Shown here one piece after another: positions 8,894 through 19,132 of a DNA stretch of 64,000 bases. This DNA is from Natronohydrobacter thiooxidans (GTDB taxonomy: Bacteria > Pseudomonadota > Alphaproteobacteria > Rhodobacterales > Rhodobacteraceae), in assembly GCF_001884735.1 (NCBI RefSeq), contig NZ_MJAP01000034.1, positions 496,001 to 560,000 on the forward strand, read 5' to 3'. Both the position numbers and the translations under genes were made by a program. Within the stretch, counting starts at the first letter, position 1, and every line of letters begins with the position of its first letter. The notes beneath the pieces were generated by a model. That model was not told where the DNA came from, made no database searches, and was given only the letters and a program-made list of their open reading frames with translations.

Positions 8894-10162
8894 CCCGCTG
8901 ACCAGATGCAGCGCCGCTGCGCCCGCGCGCAGGGCCAGTCCGCGCAGGCTGCGCAGTTGCGCCGGGCTGGAGGGGGTGAGCGGCAGCGGCATCTGATCCG
9001 CGCTGATCCGGCCAAGGCACAGCTCCGCCAGCAACCGCCCGAAGACCGTGCCGGGCGCGATCCCGCGTCCGTTATAGCCGGAGACGGACCAGAGGCCGGG
9101 CGCGGGCTGGTGCAGCCGGGGCAGGGCGTCGGATGTGGTGCCGATCCGCCCCCACCAGCCCCACTGCAACGCGACACCGCGCAGCGCCGGGTAAAGCCGC
9201 GCCATCTGCCGCGCGGCCCATGCGTGATGCACGGCCGTATCCAGCGCGCCAAGCTGGCCGACCGATCCGATGATGAACCGCCCCGCCGCATCGAGCCGGA
9301 AGGAGGTCAGCACCTTGCGCGTGTCCCATGCGCCCTCGCCGCCGGGCAGGATGGCGGCGCGCAATTCGGGCGGCAGCGGGTCGGTGGCGAAGTTGAAATA
9401 GGGCAGGATGACCTGTTCCTGCGCGCATTCGGGCCGGGGGGCGCCGGGAAAGAGGTCGGTGGCAAGGATCACCTGCGCCGCATCCACCTGCCCCTGCGGC
9501 GTGGCGAGCTGCCAGCCCTGTGCGGTCTCGCGCAGGCCGCTCACCGGGCTATGGCCGCAGATCCGCGCGCCTTTGGCCATCGCCGTCCGCGCCAGCCCTC
9601 GCGCATAGGCCAGCGGCTGGATCGTGCCCGCGCGCGGGTCGAAAAGCGCGGCCTGAAAACCCAGGCTGCCGGTGCGCGCGCTGGTCTCATCCCGGTCGAG
9701 CAGGCGGAGATCCGCGCCCAAAGCCTGCCATTGCGCCGCGCGGGCGGTCAGCGCCGCGACACCCGCCGCATCGGGGGCGCAATGCAAGGTGCCGTTGGGG
9801 ATGGCCTCGCAGGCGATTGCTTCTTCGGCGATCACCTGCCAGACCTCGGCCGGGGCGCGGCCAAGGCAGTCAAGCAGGCGCGGCCCATGCTCGGGACCGG
9901 CGCGCGCGATCAGATCCTGGGGCATCAGCCAGAGCCCGGCATTGACCAGCCCGACATTGCGCCCGGCCCCGCCTGCGCCGGGGGCGAGGGCGTCGAGCAC
10001 CACCACATCCGCGCCCGCCCGCGCCAGATGCAGCGCGGCAGAGAGGCCGGTATAGCCCGCGCCGATCACCGCGACATCTGCCCGGAGCGCCCCCGCGAGG
10101 GGCGGGCAATCCGGGGCGGGGGGCGCGGTCATCCCCCAGAGGCCGGGGCCATCAGATGTCAA
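8879..10162 (-). CDS. FAD-dependent amine/amino-acid oxidase (probable L-pipecolate oxidase, AmaA-like)
   Basis: A 427-residue DAO-family flavoprotein. The dinucleotide motif is VAVIGAGYTGLSAALHLA, followed by GRNVGLVNAGLW and a C-terminal FAD contact (WSVSGYNGRGIAPG). The probable reaction is oxidation of L-pipecolate to piperideine-6-carboxylate, inferred from the adjacent ALDH7 gene; AmaA of pseudomonads has the same partner. TTG 10162 is preferred because LTSDGPGLWGMTAPPAP resembles the family N-terminus; ATG 10132 is the alternative. It overlaps the ALDH stop by 11 bases, so the two are coupled. A gamma-glutamylputrescine oxidase is the other possibility. Confidence 0.82.
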   Translation of the reverse strand: MTSDGPGLWGMTAPPAPDCPPLAGALRADVAVIGAGYTGLSAALHLARAGADVVVLDALAPGAGGAGRNVGLVNAGLWLMPQDLIARAGPEHGPRLLDCLGRAPAEVWQVIAEEAIACEAIPNGTLHCAPDAAGVAALTARAAQWQALGADLRLLDRDETSARTGSLGFQAALFDPRAGTIQPLAYARGLARTAMAKGARICGHSPVSGLRETAQGWQLATPQGQVDAAQVILATDLFPGAPRPECAQEQVILPYFNFATDPLPPELRAAILPGGEGAWDTRKVLTSFRLDAAGRFIIGSVGQLGALDTAVHHAWAARQMARLYPALRGVALQWGWWGRIGTTSDALPRLHQPAPGLWSVSGYNGRGIAPGTVFGRLLAELCLGRISADQMPLPLTPSSPAQLRSLRGLALRAGAAALHLVSGHGAR

Positions 10163-11645
10163 AGCGCACCCCTTGCGCAAGCGGCAGGGCGTCGGAATAG
10201 TTGATCGTGTTGGTGGCGCGGCGCATATAGGCTTTCCATGCATCCGAGCCGCTTTCGCGCCCGCCGCCGGTTTCCTTCTCGCCGCCGAAAGCGCCGCCGA
10301 TTTCCGCCCCGGACGGCCCGATATTCACATTCGAGATGCCGCAATCCGACCCTGCCGCCGACAGGAAGGTCTCGGCCTCGCGCAGATCGCGGGTGAAGAT
10401 GCAGGAGGACAGGCCCTGCGGCACGCCGTTTTGCAGCGCGATGGCCTGATCGAGCCTGTCATAGCTGATGACATAGAGGATCGGCGCGAAGGTCTCGGCG
10501 CGCACGATGTCGCTCTGCGCGGGCATTTCGACAATCGCCGGGCGCACATAGGCGCCGCCCGCGACGCCCTCGACCACTTCGCCGCCATGGACCGTGCCGC
10601 CCTCGGCGCGGGCCTGTTCCAGCGCGGCCTGCATCCGCGCGAGCGCCTCCTTGTCGATCAGCGGGCCGACCAGCGTGCCCTCGGCGCGCGGATCGCCGAT
10701 CGGCAGGCTGGCATAGGCGCGGGCGAGATTGGCGACCAGCCCTTCGCGCAGGCTTTCATGCACGATCAGGCGGCGCAGCGAGGTGCAGCGCTGCCCCGCC
10801 GTGCCCACAGCCGAAAACACGATGGCGCGCAGGGCCATGTCCAGATCGGCCGAAGGGGCCACGATCATCGCATTATTGCCGCCCAGTTCCAGAATCGAGC
10901 GGCCGAAGCGTTCCGCCACTTTCGGCCCGACGATCCGCCCCATGCGGGTCGATCCGGTAGCCGAGACCAGCGGCACGCGCGGGCTGCTGACCAGCGCATC
11001 CCCCAGATCCGCGCCGCCGATGACGAGTTGCGCCAAGCCTTCGGGCGCATCGCCGAAACGCGCCAGCGCGCGGTTGAAGATCGCCATGGTGGCCATGGCG
11101 GTCAGGGGCGATTTTTCGGACGGCTTCCAGATCACCGGATTGCCGCAGACCAGTGCCAGCGCCGCATTCCACGACCAGACCGCGACCGGGAAATTGAAGG
11201 CGGTGATCACGGCGGTCGGCCCCAGCGGATGCCAGGTTTCCATCATCCGGTGGCCGGGGCGCTCGCTGGCGATGGTCAGCCCGTATAGCTGGCGCGACAG
11301 GCCGACGGCGAAATCGCAGATATCGATCATTTCCTGCACTTCACCCAGTCCCTCGGAGGTGATCTTGCCCGCTTCCAGCGTCACCACGGCGCCAAGTTCA
11401 TCCTTGGCCGCGCGCAATTCCTCGCCCAGAAGCCGCACCAATTCGCCCCGGCGGGGGGCAGGGACGGTGCGCCATGCGTGAAAGGCGGCCTCTGCCCGGT
11501 CGAGAACCGCGCCCATCTCGGAGGCCGGAGTCTGGTGCACCTGCGCGATCTCGCGCCCGTCAATCGGGCTGGTGACGCTCAGATCGCCCCCGGAAAGCTG
11601 GTCGCTGGTCAGGTCAAGGGCGGTGAGCACGGGCTCAATGGTCAT
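10152..11645 (-). CDS. amaB: ALDH7-family piperideine-6-carboxylate / aminoadipate semialdehyde dehydrogenase (AmaB-like)
   Basis: A 497-residue NAD-dependent aldehyde dehydrogenase of family 7, which oxidises 2-aminoadipate 6-semialdehyde to 2-aminoadipate in lysine degradation. Key sites are the glutamate in LELGGNNAMIV, the nucleophile Cys287 in TAGQRCTSLRR, TAFNFPVAVWSWN, and the ALDH7-like end GGAFGGEKETGGGRESGSD with AYMRR. ATG 11645 has AGGAGG eight bases upstream. With the downstream oxidase it forms a two-gene operon like pseudomonad amaBA. The substrate is inferred from family and context. Confidence 0.87.
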   Translation of the reverse strand: MTIEPVLTALDLTSDQLSGGDLSVTSPIDGREIAQVHQTPASEMGAVLDRAEAAFHAWRTVPAPRRGELVRLLGEELRAAKDELGAVVTLEAGKITSEGLGEVQEMIDICDFAVGLSRQLYGLTIASERPGHRMMETWHPLGPTAVITAFNFPVAVWSWNAALALVCGNPVIWKPSEKSPLTAMATMAIFNRALARFGDAPEGLAQLVIGGADLGDALVSSPRVPLVSATGSTRMGRIVGPKVAERFGRSILELGGNNAMIVAPSADLDMALRAIVFSAVGTAGQRCTSLRRLIVHESLREGLVANLARAYASLPIGDPRAEGTLVGPLIDKEALARMQAALEQARAEGGTVHGGEVVEGVAGGAYVRPAIVEMPAQSDIVRAETFAPILYVISYDRLDQAIALQNGVPQGLSSCIFTRDLREAETFLSAAGSDCGISNVNIGPSGAEIGGAFGGEKETGGGRESGSDAWKAYMRRATNTINYSDALPLAQGVRFDI

Positions 11646-11737
11646 GTCGTATCCTCCTGCTTTGCGCCCCGGTCCGGGCACGGCGTCTGCGGCGCAGACA
11701 ATCATGTTCCGCGGGCCGGGCCAAGGCAAAATCCCAC

Positions 11738-11763
11738 GAAAAAGCCCGGCACAGGGCCGGGCT
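11738..11763 (-). terminator. Intrinsic terminator of the ialB-like gene
   Basis: Reading the minus strand, an eight-base stem AGCCCGGC/GCCGGGCT with a five-base loop is followed by five T (plus-strand A at 11739-11743). It sits 39 bases after the stop of the IalB-like gene and before the ALDH7 gene, separating the two transcripts. Confidence 0.75.
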
Positions 11764-11801
11764 CTGGTCTGGGCTTTGATCGGGGGGGGCGGAAGGCCGC
11801 T

Positions 11802-12449
11802 TTATTGCGGCAACTGTTCCGCCAGTTCGGTGAAGGCCGCGGTGAAGCCGATCAGCGACATGTTCAGCTCGACGATCTGGTCGGGTGCCGCGACCGGCAC
11901 CAGCGACCAGGTTGCCGCCGCACCGCGCCGGAAGGCGTCGATCTCTTCACCGGTGAAACCCACCCGCGCGATGCAGCCGATAGCCGTGCAGAAGGTGAAA
12001 GGATAGCGCTTCGCGGAGCCGCCATCGACCTGCATCACCAGTTGCGCGGTCAGCAGCGTTTCCAGCGGCGTCAGGATGGTTGCCCCGGCAACGGCATCCT
12101 GCCCCTCGGGCAGCGGAAAGAGCGAGATTTCCGCCGTGGCATTGCCCTCGCCATCGCGCAGAAGCTGATACATCTGGCAGGGGTCTTCCTCATCAGGAAT
12201 GCGCACGCAGACCATTTCCCAATCGCCATGCGTGTTGCCGACATAGCTTTCACCATCCGGGGAGTCGCCGATGATCTCGCCGGTGGACAGCGCCATGGCG
12301 GGGGATTCCGCGGCAGCGGGCGGCTCGGGCGCTGCGGGTTCCTCGGTGCCCTGCGCAGAGGCCTGCGCGGCAAAGAGCGCCAGAATCGCTGCTGCGCCGG
12401 TCAATCTTGCTGCGGTGAATTTCGGTGATGCCAAAACTGGAAATGTCAT
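11802..12449 (-). CDS. IalB-family (invasion associated locus B) secreted protein
   Basis: A 215-residue exported protein. Residues 1-33 form a signal peptide (hydrophobic AAAILALFAAQASAQ, cleavage after ASA). An Ala/Pro/Glu-rich linker follows, then the IalB domain with NTHGDWEMVCVR, CQMYQLL and the paired cysteines in FCTAIGCIARVGF. IalB proteins are periplasmic or envelope proteins, named after a Bartonella invasion locus; the role in free-living relatives is unknown. ATG 12449 has GAAGGAT upstream. The long frame above it crosses the small-RNA region and is not coding. Confidence 0.88.
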   Translation of the reverse strand: MTFPVLASPKFTAARLTGAAAILALFAAQASAQGTEEPAAPEPPAAAESPAMALSTGEIIGDSPDGESYVGNTHGDWEMVCVRIPDEEDPCQMYQLLRDGEGNATAEISLFPLPEGQDAVAGATILTPLETLLTAQLVMQVDGGSAKRYPFTFCTAIGCIARVGFTGEEIDAFRRGAAATWSLVPVAAPDQIVELNMSLIGFTAAFTELAEQLPQ

Positions 12450-12624
12450 TCGCGTATCCTTCACATCCTCGTCGTGATTGCGGCTGTGGTAGCATGCGCC
12501 CAAATCGGTGTCAGGTGAAAAACGAAGACCAAAACCTGCTTGTGATCTGCGCGCGACCGGGCGGGTTCCACGGCCATGTTGACAAGCGTGCGGGATACGG
12601 ATCGTTTGCCGCGCTTCTGAAGCA

Positions 12625-12698
12625 ACAAAAAACAAGGACCCGAAGGCCCTTGTTTCGCTTATATTTTTTTCGCTCCCTGTCGGACTGGCCGACGAATT
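12625..12698 (-). ncRNA. Predicted small RNA with terminator and own promoter
   Basis: The minus strand shows a sigma70-type promoter at 12705-12733, a predicted start near 12698, a hairpin GTCGG-CCAGT-CCGAC (about 12694-12680), an A-rich single strand, and an intrinsic terminator: ten-pair stem AACAAGGGCC/GGTCCTTGTT with TTCG loop (12654-12631), then TTTTG. One pair is G-U on the minus strand but A-C on the plus strand, so the RNA is minus-stranded. Its length would be about 74 bases. No reading frame fits. The A-rich linker could be an Hfq site (inference). The gap 12450-13024 otherwise holds only the second RNA candidate and the herA leader. Confidence 0.6.
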
Positions 12699-12704
12699 GA
12701 GCAG

Positions 12705-12733
12705 ACCGTAAGCGGAAATCGCGCAGTCGTCAA
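12705..12733 (-). promoter_or_regulatory. Sigma70-like promoter of small RNA candidate
   Basis: On the minus strand TTGACG (12733-12728) and TACGGT (12710-12705) are separated by 17 bases. The -35 box is near consensus, the -10 box weak, which is common in this group. It points at the terminator at 12654-12631 with no gene between. Confidence 0.5.
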
Positions 12734-12820
12734 CAAAAATCCTGGAACATAGGTTTTCCGCAACAGGCGGGGCGATTGACCAGCATTGACAGTGCCAATT
12801 CCAAGGCCCGTGGCGGCGCG

Positions 12821-12898
12821 AAAAAAGGCTGCACCCGAGGGCGCAGCCAGTCGGACAGGGAGGAAATGCGACAACAGCGCGAGGAGGTGCCGTTGCGC
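12821..12898 (-). ncRNA. Predicted small RNA with anti-Shine-Dalgarno loop
   Basis: On the minus strand, a ten-pair stem with one bulged T (GCGCAACGGC, 12898-12889, against GCTGTTGTCGC, 12878-12868) presents the ten-base loop ACCTCCTCGC. A second motif, CCTCCC, follows unpaired at 12863-12858. An intrinsic terminator ends it: GGCTGCGCCC/GGGTGCAGCC (12848-12827), then six T. One terminator pair is G-U only on this strand, fixing the orientation. Exposed CCUCC motifs in hairpin loops are typical of trans-acting riboregulators in Rhodobacter and rhizobia. The 5' end is not defined; I see no clear promoter. Confidence 0.62.
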
Positions 12899-13024
12899 AT
12901 GGCTCTATCTTGTGCCGGACTGGTAAAGATTCGCTTTCCAAACGCTCGGGGCCTGATCTACCTTGCGTATGCTGCGAAGCGGCTGCTTCGGGCCGCAACA
13001 GTTTGTGATCAGGAGATATGGGTA

Positions 13025-14575
13025 GTGACGGAGCAGGAACCGGTTTTCGTAGGGGGAGGCGGAGACAGCGCACGCGAGCCGCAGATCCTGCGTCTGGGAT
13101 ATGGCAACCGGCATGGGCTGATCGCCGGGGCCACGGGCACGGGCAAGACCATCACCATGCAGATTCTGGCCGAGGAATTCTCGAATGCGGGCGTGCCGGT
13201 CTTTCTGACCGATATCAAGGGCGATTGCAGCGGCATGGCACTGCCGGGCACCCCGCGCGGCGGGCTGGAGCGGCGCGCGGAGAGCATCGGGCTCGCGGGC
13301 TATGGCTACCGCGAAAGCCCGGTGATCTTCTGGGATTTCTTTGGCGAGCACGGCCATCCGGTGCGCGCGACCATGGCCGAGGTGGGGCCGCTTCTTCTGT
13401 CGCGCATGCTCGATCTGACCGAGGCGCAGGAGGGCGTGATCAATGTGGCCTTCCGCATCTCGGATGACGAAGGGCTGCCGATCCTTGATCTGAAGGATCT
13501 GCGCGCGATGCTGGAGTTTCTGGGCGAGAACCAGCGCGAGATCTCGCAGTCCTACGGCAATGTCACGACCGCGAGCATCGGGGCGATCCAGCGCAAATTG
13601 CTGGTGCTGGAGAATCAGGGCGCGGCACATTTTTTCAGCGAACCCGCGCTGGAGCTTGCGGATCTGATGCGCATGGCGCCCGATGGGCGCGGCACTATCT
13701 CGATCCTGCATGCTGAGCGGCTGATGCGCACACCGCAGCTTTATGCGACTTTCCTGCTGTGGCTCTTGTCGCAATTGTTTGAAGAATTGCCCGAGGTTGG
13801 CAATCCCGAGAAACCCGTACTGGTGTTCTTCTTCGATGAGGCGCATCTTCTGTTCAACGGCGCCCCCCGCGCGCTGGTCGAGAAGGTCGAGCGCGTGGCG
13901 CGGCTGATCCGCTCGAAAGGGGTGGGGGTCTATTTCGTCACGCAAAACCCCGATGATGTGCCCGATACGGTGCTGGGGCAGTTGGGCAACCGGGTGCAGC
14001 ATGCCTTGCGCGCCTTTACCGCGCGCGACCAGCAGGCATTGCGTCGGGCTGCGCAGACCTATCGACCGAACCCCCGATTTGATATTGCAGAGGCGATCCG
14101 CGATGTGGGGGTGGGCGAGGCCGTGACCTCTTTTCTGGAGGAGAAGGGCAATCCCGGCATGGCCGAGCGCACCATGATCCGCCCGCCCTCGTCTTTGATC
14201 GGGCCGATTGAAGAGGGGCAGCGCCAGATGCTGATGCTGCGCTCGCCGGTGGCGGGGAAATATGAGCGCATGGTGGACAGTGATTCAGCGCATGAGATGC
14301 TGGCGCGGCGGGCCGAGGCGGCGGCGCGCGAGGCCGAGGCTGCGTTGAAAGCGGTGGAGGTGGAGCAGGAGCGCGCGCGCGAGTTCAATTCTGCCCGCCG
14401 CTACGAGCCTGGCGCGCGCAACGCGCCGCGTCAGAGCAGCCCCCGCGCGCCCGCAGCAAAGCGGGGCGATACGGTGGTGGATGCTTTCGCGAAATCCATG
14501 GCGCGTCAGATCGGCACGCGGTCCGGTCAGGCGCTGATGCGCGGGGTGCTGGGGGGCTTGCTGAAGGGCCGCTGA
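13025..14575 (+). CDS. HerA-like ATPase, DUF853 family
   Basis: About 516 residues of a HerA/FtsK-class P-loop ATPase. Walker A is HGLIAGATGTGKTITMQIL, followed by PVFLTDIKGDCSGMA; Walker B is PVLVFFFDEAHLLF, and the sensor region is GVGVYFVTQNPDDVPDTVLGQLGNR. The C-terminus has a coiled-coil-like alanine/glutamate segment and a basic tail. DUF853 proteins are widespread bacterial DNA-handling ATPases of unproven role. GTG 13025 is chosen: AGGAG lies 10 bases upstream and the family starts with a short polar segment; the frame extends to 12776 through the small-RNA region. No NurA nuclease is adjacent, so it is not an obvious resection pair. Confidence 0.9.
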   Translation: MTEQEPVFVGGGGDSAREPQILRLGYGNRHGLIAGATGTGKTITMQILAEEFSNAGVPVFLTDIKGDCSGMALPGTPRGGLERRAESIGLAGYGYRESPVIFWDFFGEHGHPVRATMAEVGPLLLSRMLDLTEAQEGVINVAFRISDDEGLPILDLKDLRAMLEFLGENQREISQSYGNVTTASIGAIQRKLLVLENQGAAHFFSEPALELADLMRMAPDGRGTISILHAERLMRTPQLYATFLLWLLSQLFEELPEVGNPEKPVLVFFFDEAHLLFNGAPRALVEKVERVARLIRSKGVGVYFVTQNPDDVPDTVLGQLGNRVQHALRAFTARDQQALRRAAQTYRPNPRFDIAEAIRDVGVGEAVTSFLEEKGNPGMAERTMIRPPSSLIGPIEEGQRQMLMLRSPVAGKYERMVDSDSAHEMLARRAEAAAREAEAALKAVEVEQERAREFNSARRYEPGARNAPRQSSPRAPAAKRGDTVVDAFAKSMARQIGTRSGQALMRGVLGGLLKGR

Positions 14576-14590
14576 ACTGGCTTGCGGGGG

Positions 14591-14645
14591 AGACCCGCGC
14601 GCAGACGGCTCCCACCCACCCGCCCCGCCGTCTGCGCGCGGGTCT
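14591..14645. terminator. Long perfect inverted repeat between herA-like gene and obgE
   Basis: Perfect 18-base arms (AGACCCGCGCGCAGACGG at 14591-14608 and its complement at 14628-14645) surround a 19-base loop. It begins 15 bases after the HerA-like stop. There is no T-run, so it may be a Rho-assisted end or a 3' stabilising structure. Confidence 0.5.
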
Positions 14646-14689
14646 GTTCCGCTGGCCGGGGGCTTTCGTTTGCATTGATCCTGCGTTAA

Positions 14690-16847
<2,158 letters not shown>

Positions 16848-16851
<4 letters not shown>

Positions 16852-18104
16852 CCGAGATCAGCCAAGACATGCTGGAGATGGGCGCGCGCGCCCGCGCCGC
16901 CGCACAGATTCTGGCCACGGCAACGCCAGAAGCCAAGACCCGCGCGCTGGAGGCCGCCGCAGAGGCGCTGCTGGCCGCGCGCGCGGAGATCCTTGCCGCC
17001 AATGCCCGCGATCTGGAAGCTGCGCGCGAGAAAGGCCTGTCGGGCGCGATGCTGGACCGGCTGCTGCTGGATGAGGCCCGCCTGCAGGGCGTGGCGGAGG
17101 CGCTGCGCGTGGTGGCGGGTCAGCCCGATCCGGTGGGCGCGGTGATCAGCGAATGGGACCGGCCCACGGGGCTGCATATCCAGCGCGTGCGCACGCCTTT
17201 GGGTGTGGTGGGGGTGATCTATGAATCGCGCCCCAATGTCACGGCGGATGCGGGCGCGCTGTGCCTGAAAGCGGGCAATGCGGTGATCCTGCGGGGCGGG
17301 TCGGAGAGCTTTCATTCCTCGCGCGCGATCCATGCGGCCCTCGTGACGGGGCTGAAAGCGGCGGGGCTGCCCGAGGATGCGATCCAGCTTGTGCAGACCA
17401 CGGATCGCGCGGCGGTGTCGGATATGCTGCGCATGGTCGCGCATATTGATGTGATCGTGCCGCGCGGCGGCAAGGGGCTGGTGGGTCTGGTGCAGTGCGA
17501 GGCGCGGGTGCCGGTTTTCGCCCATCTGGAGGGGATCTGCCATATCTATGTCGATGCCTCGGCAGACCCGGAGAAAGCGCGGCGTGTGGTGCTGAACGCC
17601 AAGACCCGGCGCACGGGGATTTGCGGCGCGGCGGAATGTCTGCTGATCCACAGGGGTATCGTGGACGGGCTGGGCGCGCAGATCATCGCCGATCTGGTGG
17701 CCGAAGGGGTTGAGGTGCGCGCAGGTGAAGGCTTGCAGCATCTGCCCGGTGTCGTGCCTGCCGCGCCCGAGGATTTCGGCCGCGAATATCTCGACATGAT
17801 CATCGCCGCCGCTGTGGTCGAGGATGTCGCGGGCGCGATGGCGCATATCCGCCGCTATGGCTCGCAGCATACGGAATCGGTGATCGCCGAGGATGCGGGC
17901 GTGGTGCAGCGCTTCTTTGCCGGGCTCGACAGTGCGATCCTGATGCATAATGCCTCGACCCAGTTTGCCGATGGTGGCGAATTCGGGCTGGGGGCGGAAA
18001 TCGGCATTGCCACCGGCAAGATGCATGCGCGCGGGCCGGTGGGGGCCGAGCAACTGACCAGTTTCAAATATCTGGTGACGGGCGACGGGACCGTGCGCGC
18101 CTGA
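16848..18104 (+). CDS. proA: Gamma-glutamyl phosphate reductase
   Basis: ProA reduces the labile gamma-glutamyl phosphate made by ProB to glutamate 5-semialdehyde with NADPH. The protein has 418 residues, the usual length. Recognisable are [40 protein letters not shown] and the catalytic Cys259 in [12 protein letters not shown], plus [20 protein letters not shown] near the end. ATG 16848 overlaps the proB stop (ATGA). A hairpin follows at 18143-18163. Confidence 0.98.
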
Positions 18105-18142
18105 GCGCGCGGTATTGGCGCAACCCTGACAAACCGTGCCTG

Positions 18143-18163
18143 AAGGGGGGATAATCCCCCCTT
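18143..18163. terminator. G/C hairpin between convergent genes
   Basis: A nine-pair stem AAGGGGGGA/TCCCCCCTT with a three-base loop lies between proA and the convergent lipoprotein gene. It has only TT after it on the plus strand and TT on the minus strand, so it may act weakly for both. Confidence 0.5.
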
Positions 18164-18200
18164 GAGAAACCCCGTGCATATCCGGGCAGGCGCGTGCGGA

Positions 18201-19022
18201 TCAGGGGTGGATGCAATCCGCCGTGACGCCCTTGCAGGTCAGGAAAATCCCGCTCATGCCGCCCAGATTGGTCGCGCCGACGGCGAAGATGCCCGCCGCC
18301 TCTTCGGCATTGGGGCCGTAGAAGGCGCCGTCCAGCATACCGCCGCCATTCACCCCCTCAAAGCTGATCCGGGTCGTATCGGTCGCAATGATCCTGTTGC
18401 TGGCCGGATCAATCGTGGCCCCGATGATCTGCGCCGTGACCGGCGAGCCGTCATCCGGGAAGCCGCCATGGAAGGTGGCGTTCAGCCGCGCGGTGTCGAA
18501 GTTCAGATCAAGCAGGACCGTGCCGCCGATCATGCCCGATTCCCCGGTGCGCTCCAGCGAGGCCCCGGCGCGAAAATCGCCGCTATAGCTTGTAACCCCC
18601 TGTGGCAGCCGCACATTTTCAGCGCCGCCGGACATGGACGGAGCATGCAGCAATTGCGTGAAATCCCGGCCCTGTGCCGCGCCGATGCTGATATTCGAGG
18701 CATAGGCATATTGCCCCTGAAGCTGCGAAAGAACTGTGGCTTTGCCGTTCACGCTGGACGGATCGCCCAGCACGGTGCAGTTCTGGCCCTGCATGTCGCG
18801 ACAGAGCACGGTCGTGTCGCGCAGCGGTCCATCCTCGATCTGGACGATGAAGCCGTTTTCGTGCCGCGCCACCTGCGCCCGGCTGACCTGATCGCCACCG
18901 CTGGCCTGGGTCAATGCGTTTGGCGGGGCAGCCGGGGCGGGCGTGCTGCCGGAGCCGCCGCCACATGCCGCCAGAAGAAGCGACGCACAAGCGCCAAGCG
19001 CGACTGCGTGAAATCTGATCAT
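18201..19022 (-). CDS. Lipoprotein with transferrin-binding-protein-like beta-barrel domain
   Basis: A 273-residue lipoprotein: signal peptide with lipobox LLAAC (lipid on Cys20), a Gly/Ser/Pro linker, and a C-terminal domain ending in GAFYGPNAEEAAGIFAVG, characteristic of the eight-stranded barrel of TbpB-like solute-binding lipoproteins. In pathogens such proteins bind transferrin or other host proteins at the surface; in free-living relatives the ligand is unknown. No TonB receptor or Slam-type transporter gene is adjacent. ATG 19022 has GAGGCAG upstream. Confidence 0.85.
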   Translation of the reverse strand: MIRFHAVALGACASLLLAACGGGSGSTPAPAAPPNALTQASGGDQVSRAQVARHENGFIVQIEDGPLRDTTVLCRDMQGQNCTVLGDPSSVNGKATVLSQLQGQYAYASNISIGAAQGRDFTQLLHAPSMSGGAENVRLPQGVTSYSGDFRAGASLERTGESGMIGGTVLLDLNFDTARLNATFHGGFPDDGSPVTAQIIGATIDPASNRIIATDTTRISFEGVNGGGMLDGAFYGPNAEEAAGIFAVGATNLGGMSGIFLTCKGVTADCIHP

Positions 19023-19132
19023 GTCTGCCTCAGTTTTTATGTTTTCCTGCAGAGATCCGCTTTTGAGAATCTCCTGTCAAGGACGGACAGAATCATGCAC
19101 TTTCAACGCCGGTCAGTTGCGACAGAAAAGAC

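Noticed and set aside
12776..13024. N-terminal extension of the HerA-like ATPase
   Set aside because: No homology, runs antisense to the RNA candidate, and GTG 13025 has a good AGGAG site.
11802..13073. A 423-residue reading for the IalB-like gene
   Set aside because: The first 208 residues run through the small-RNA region without homology; the signal peptide begins at ATG 12449.
13025..14575. HerA-NurA or HerA-based anti-phage system
   Set aside because: The gene is of the widespread DUF853 type with no nuclease or SIR2 partner next to it.
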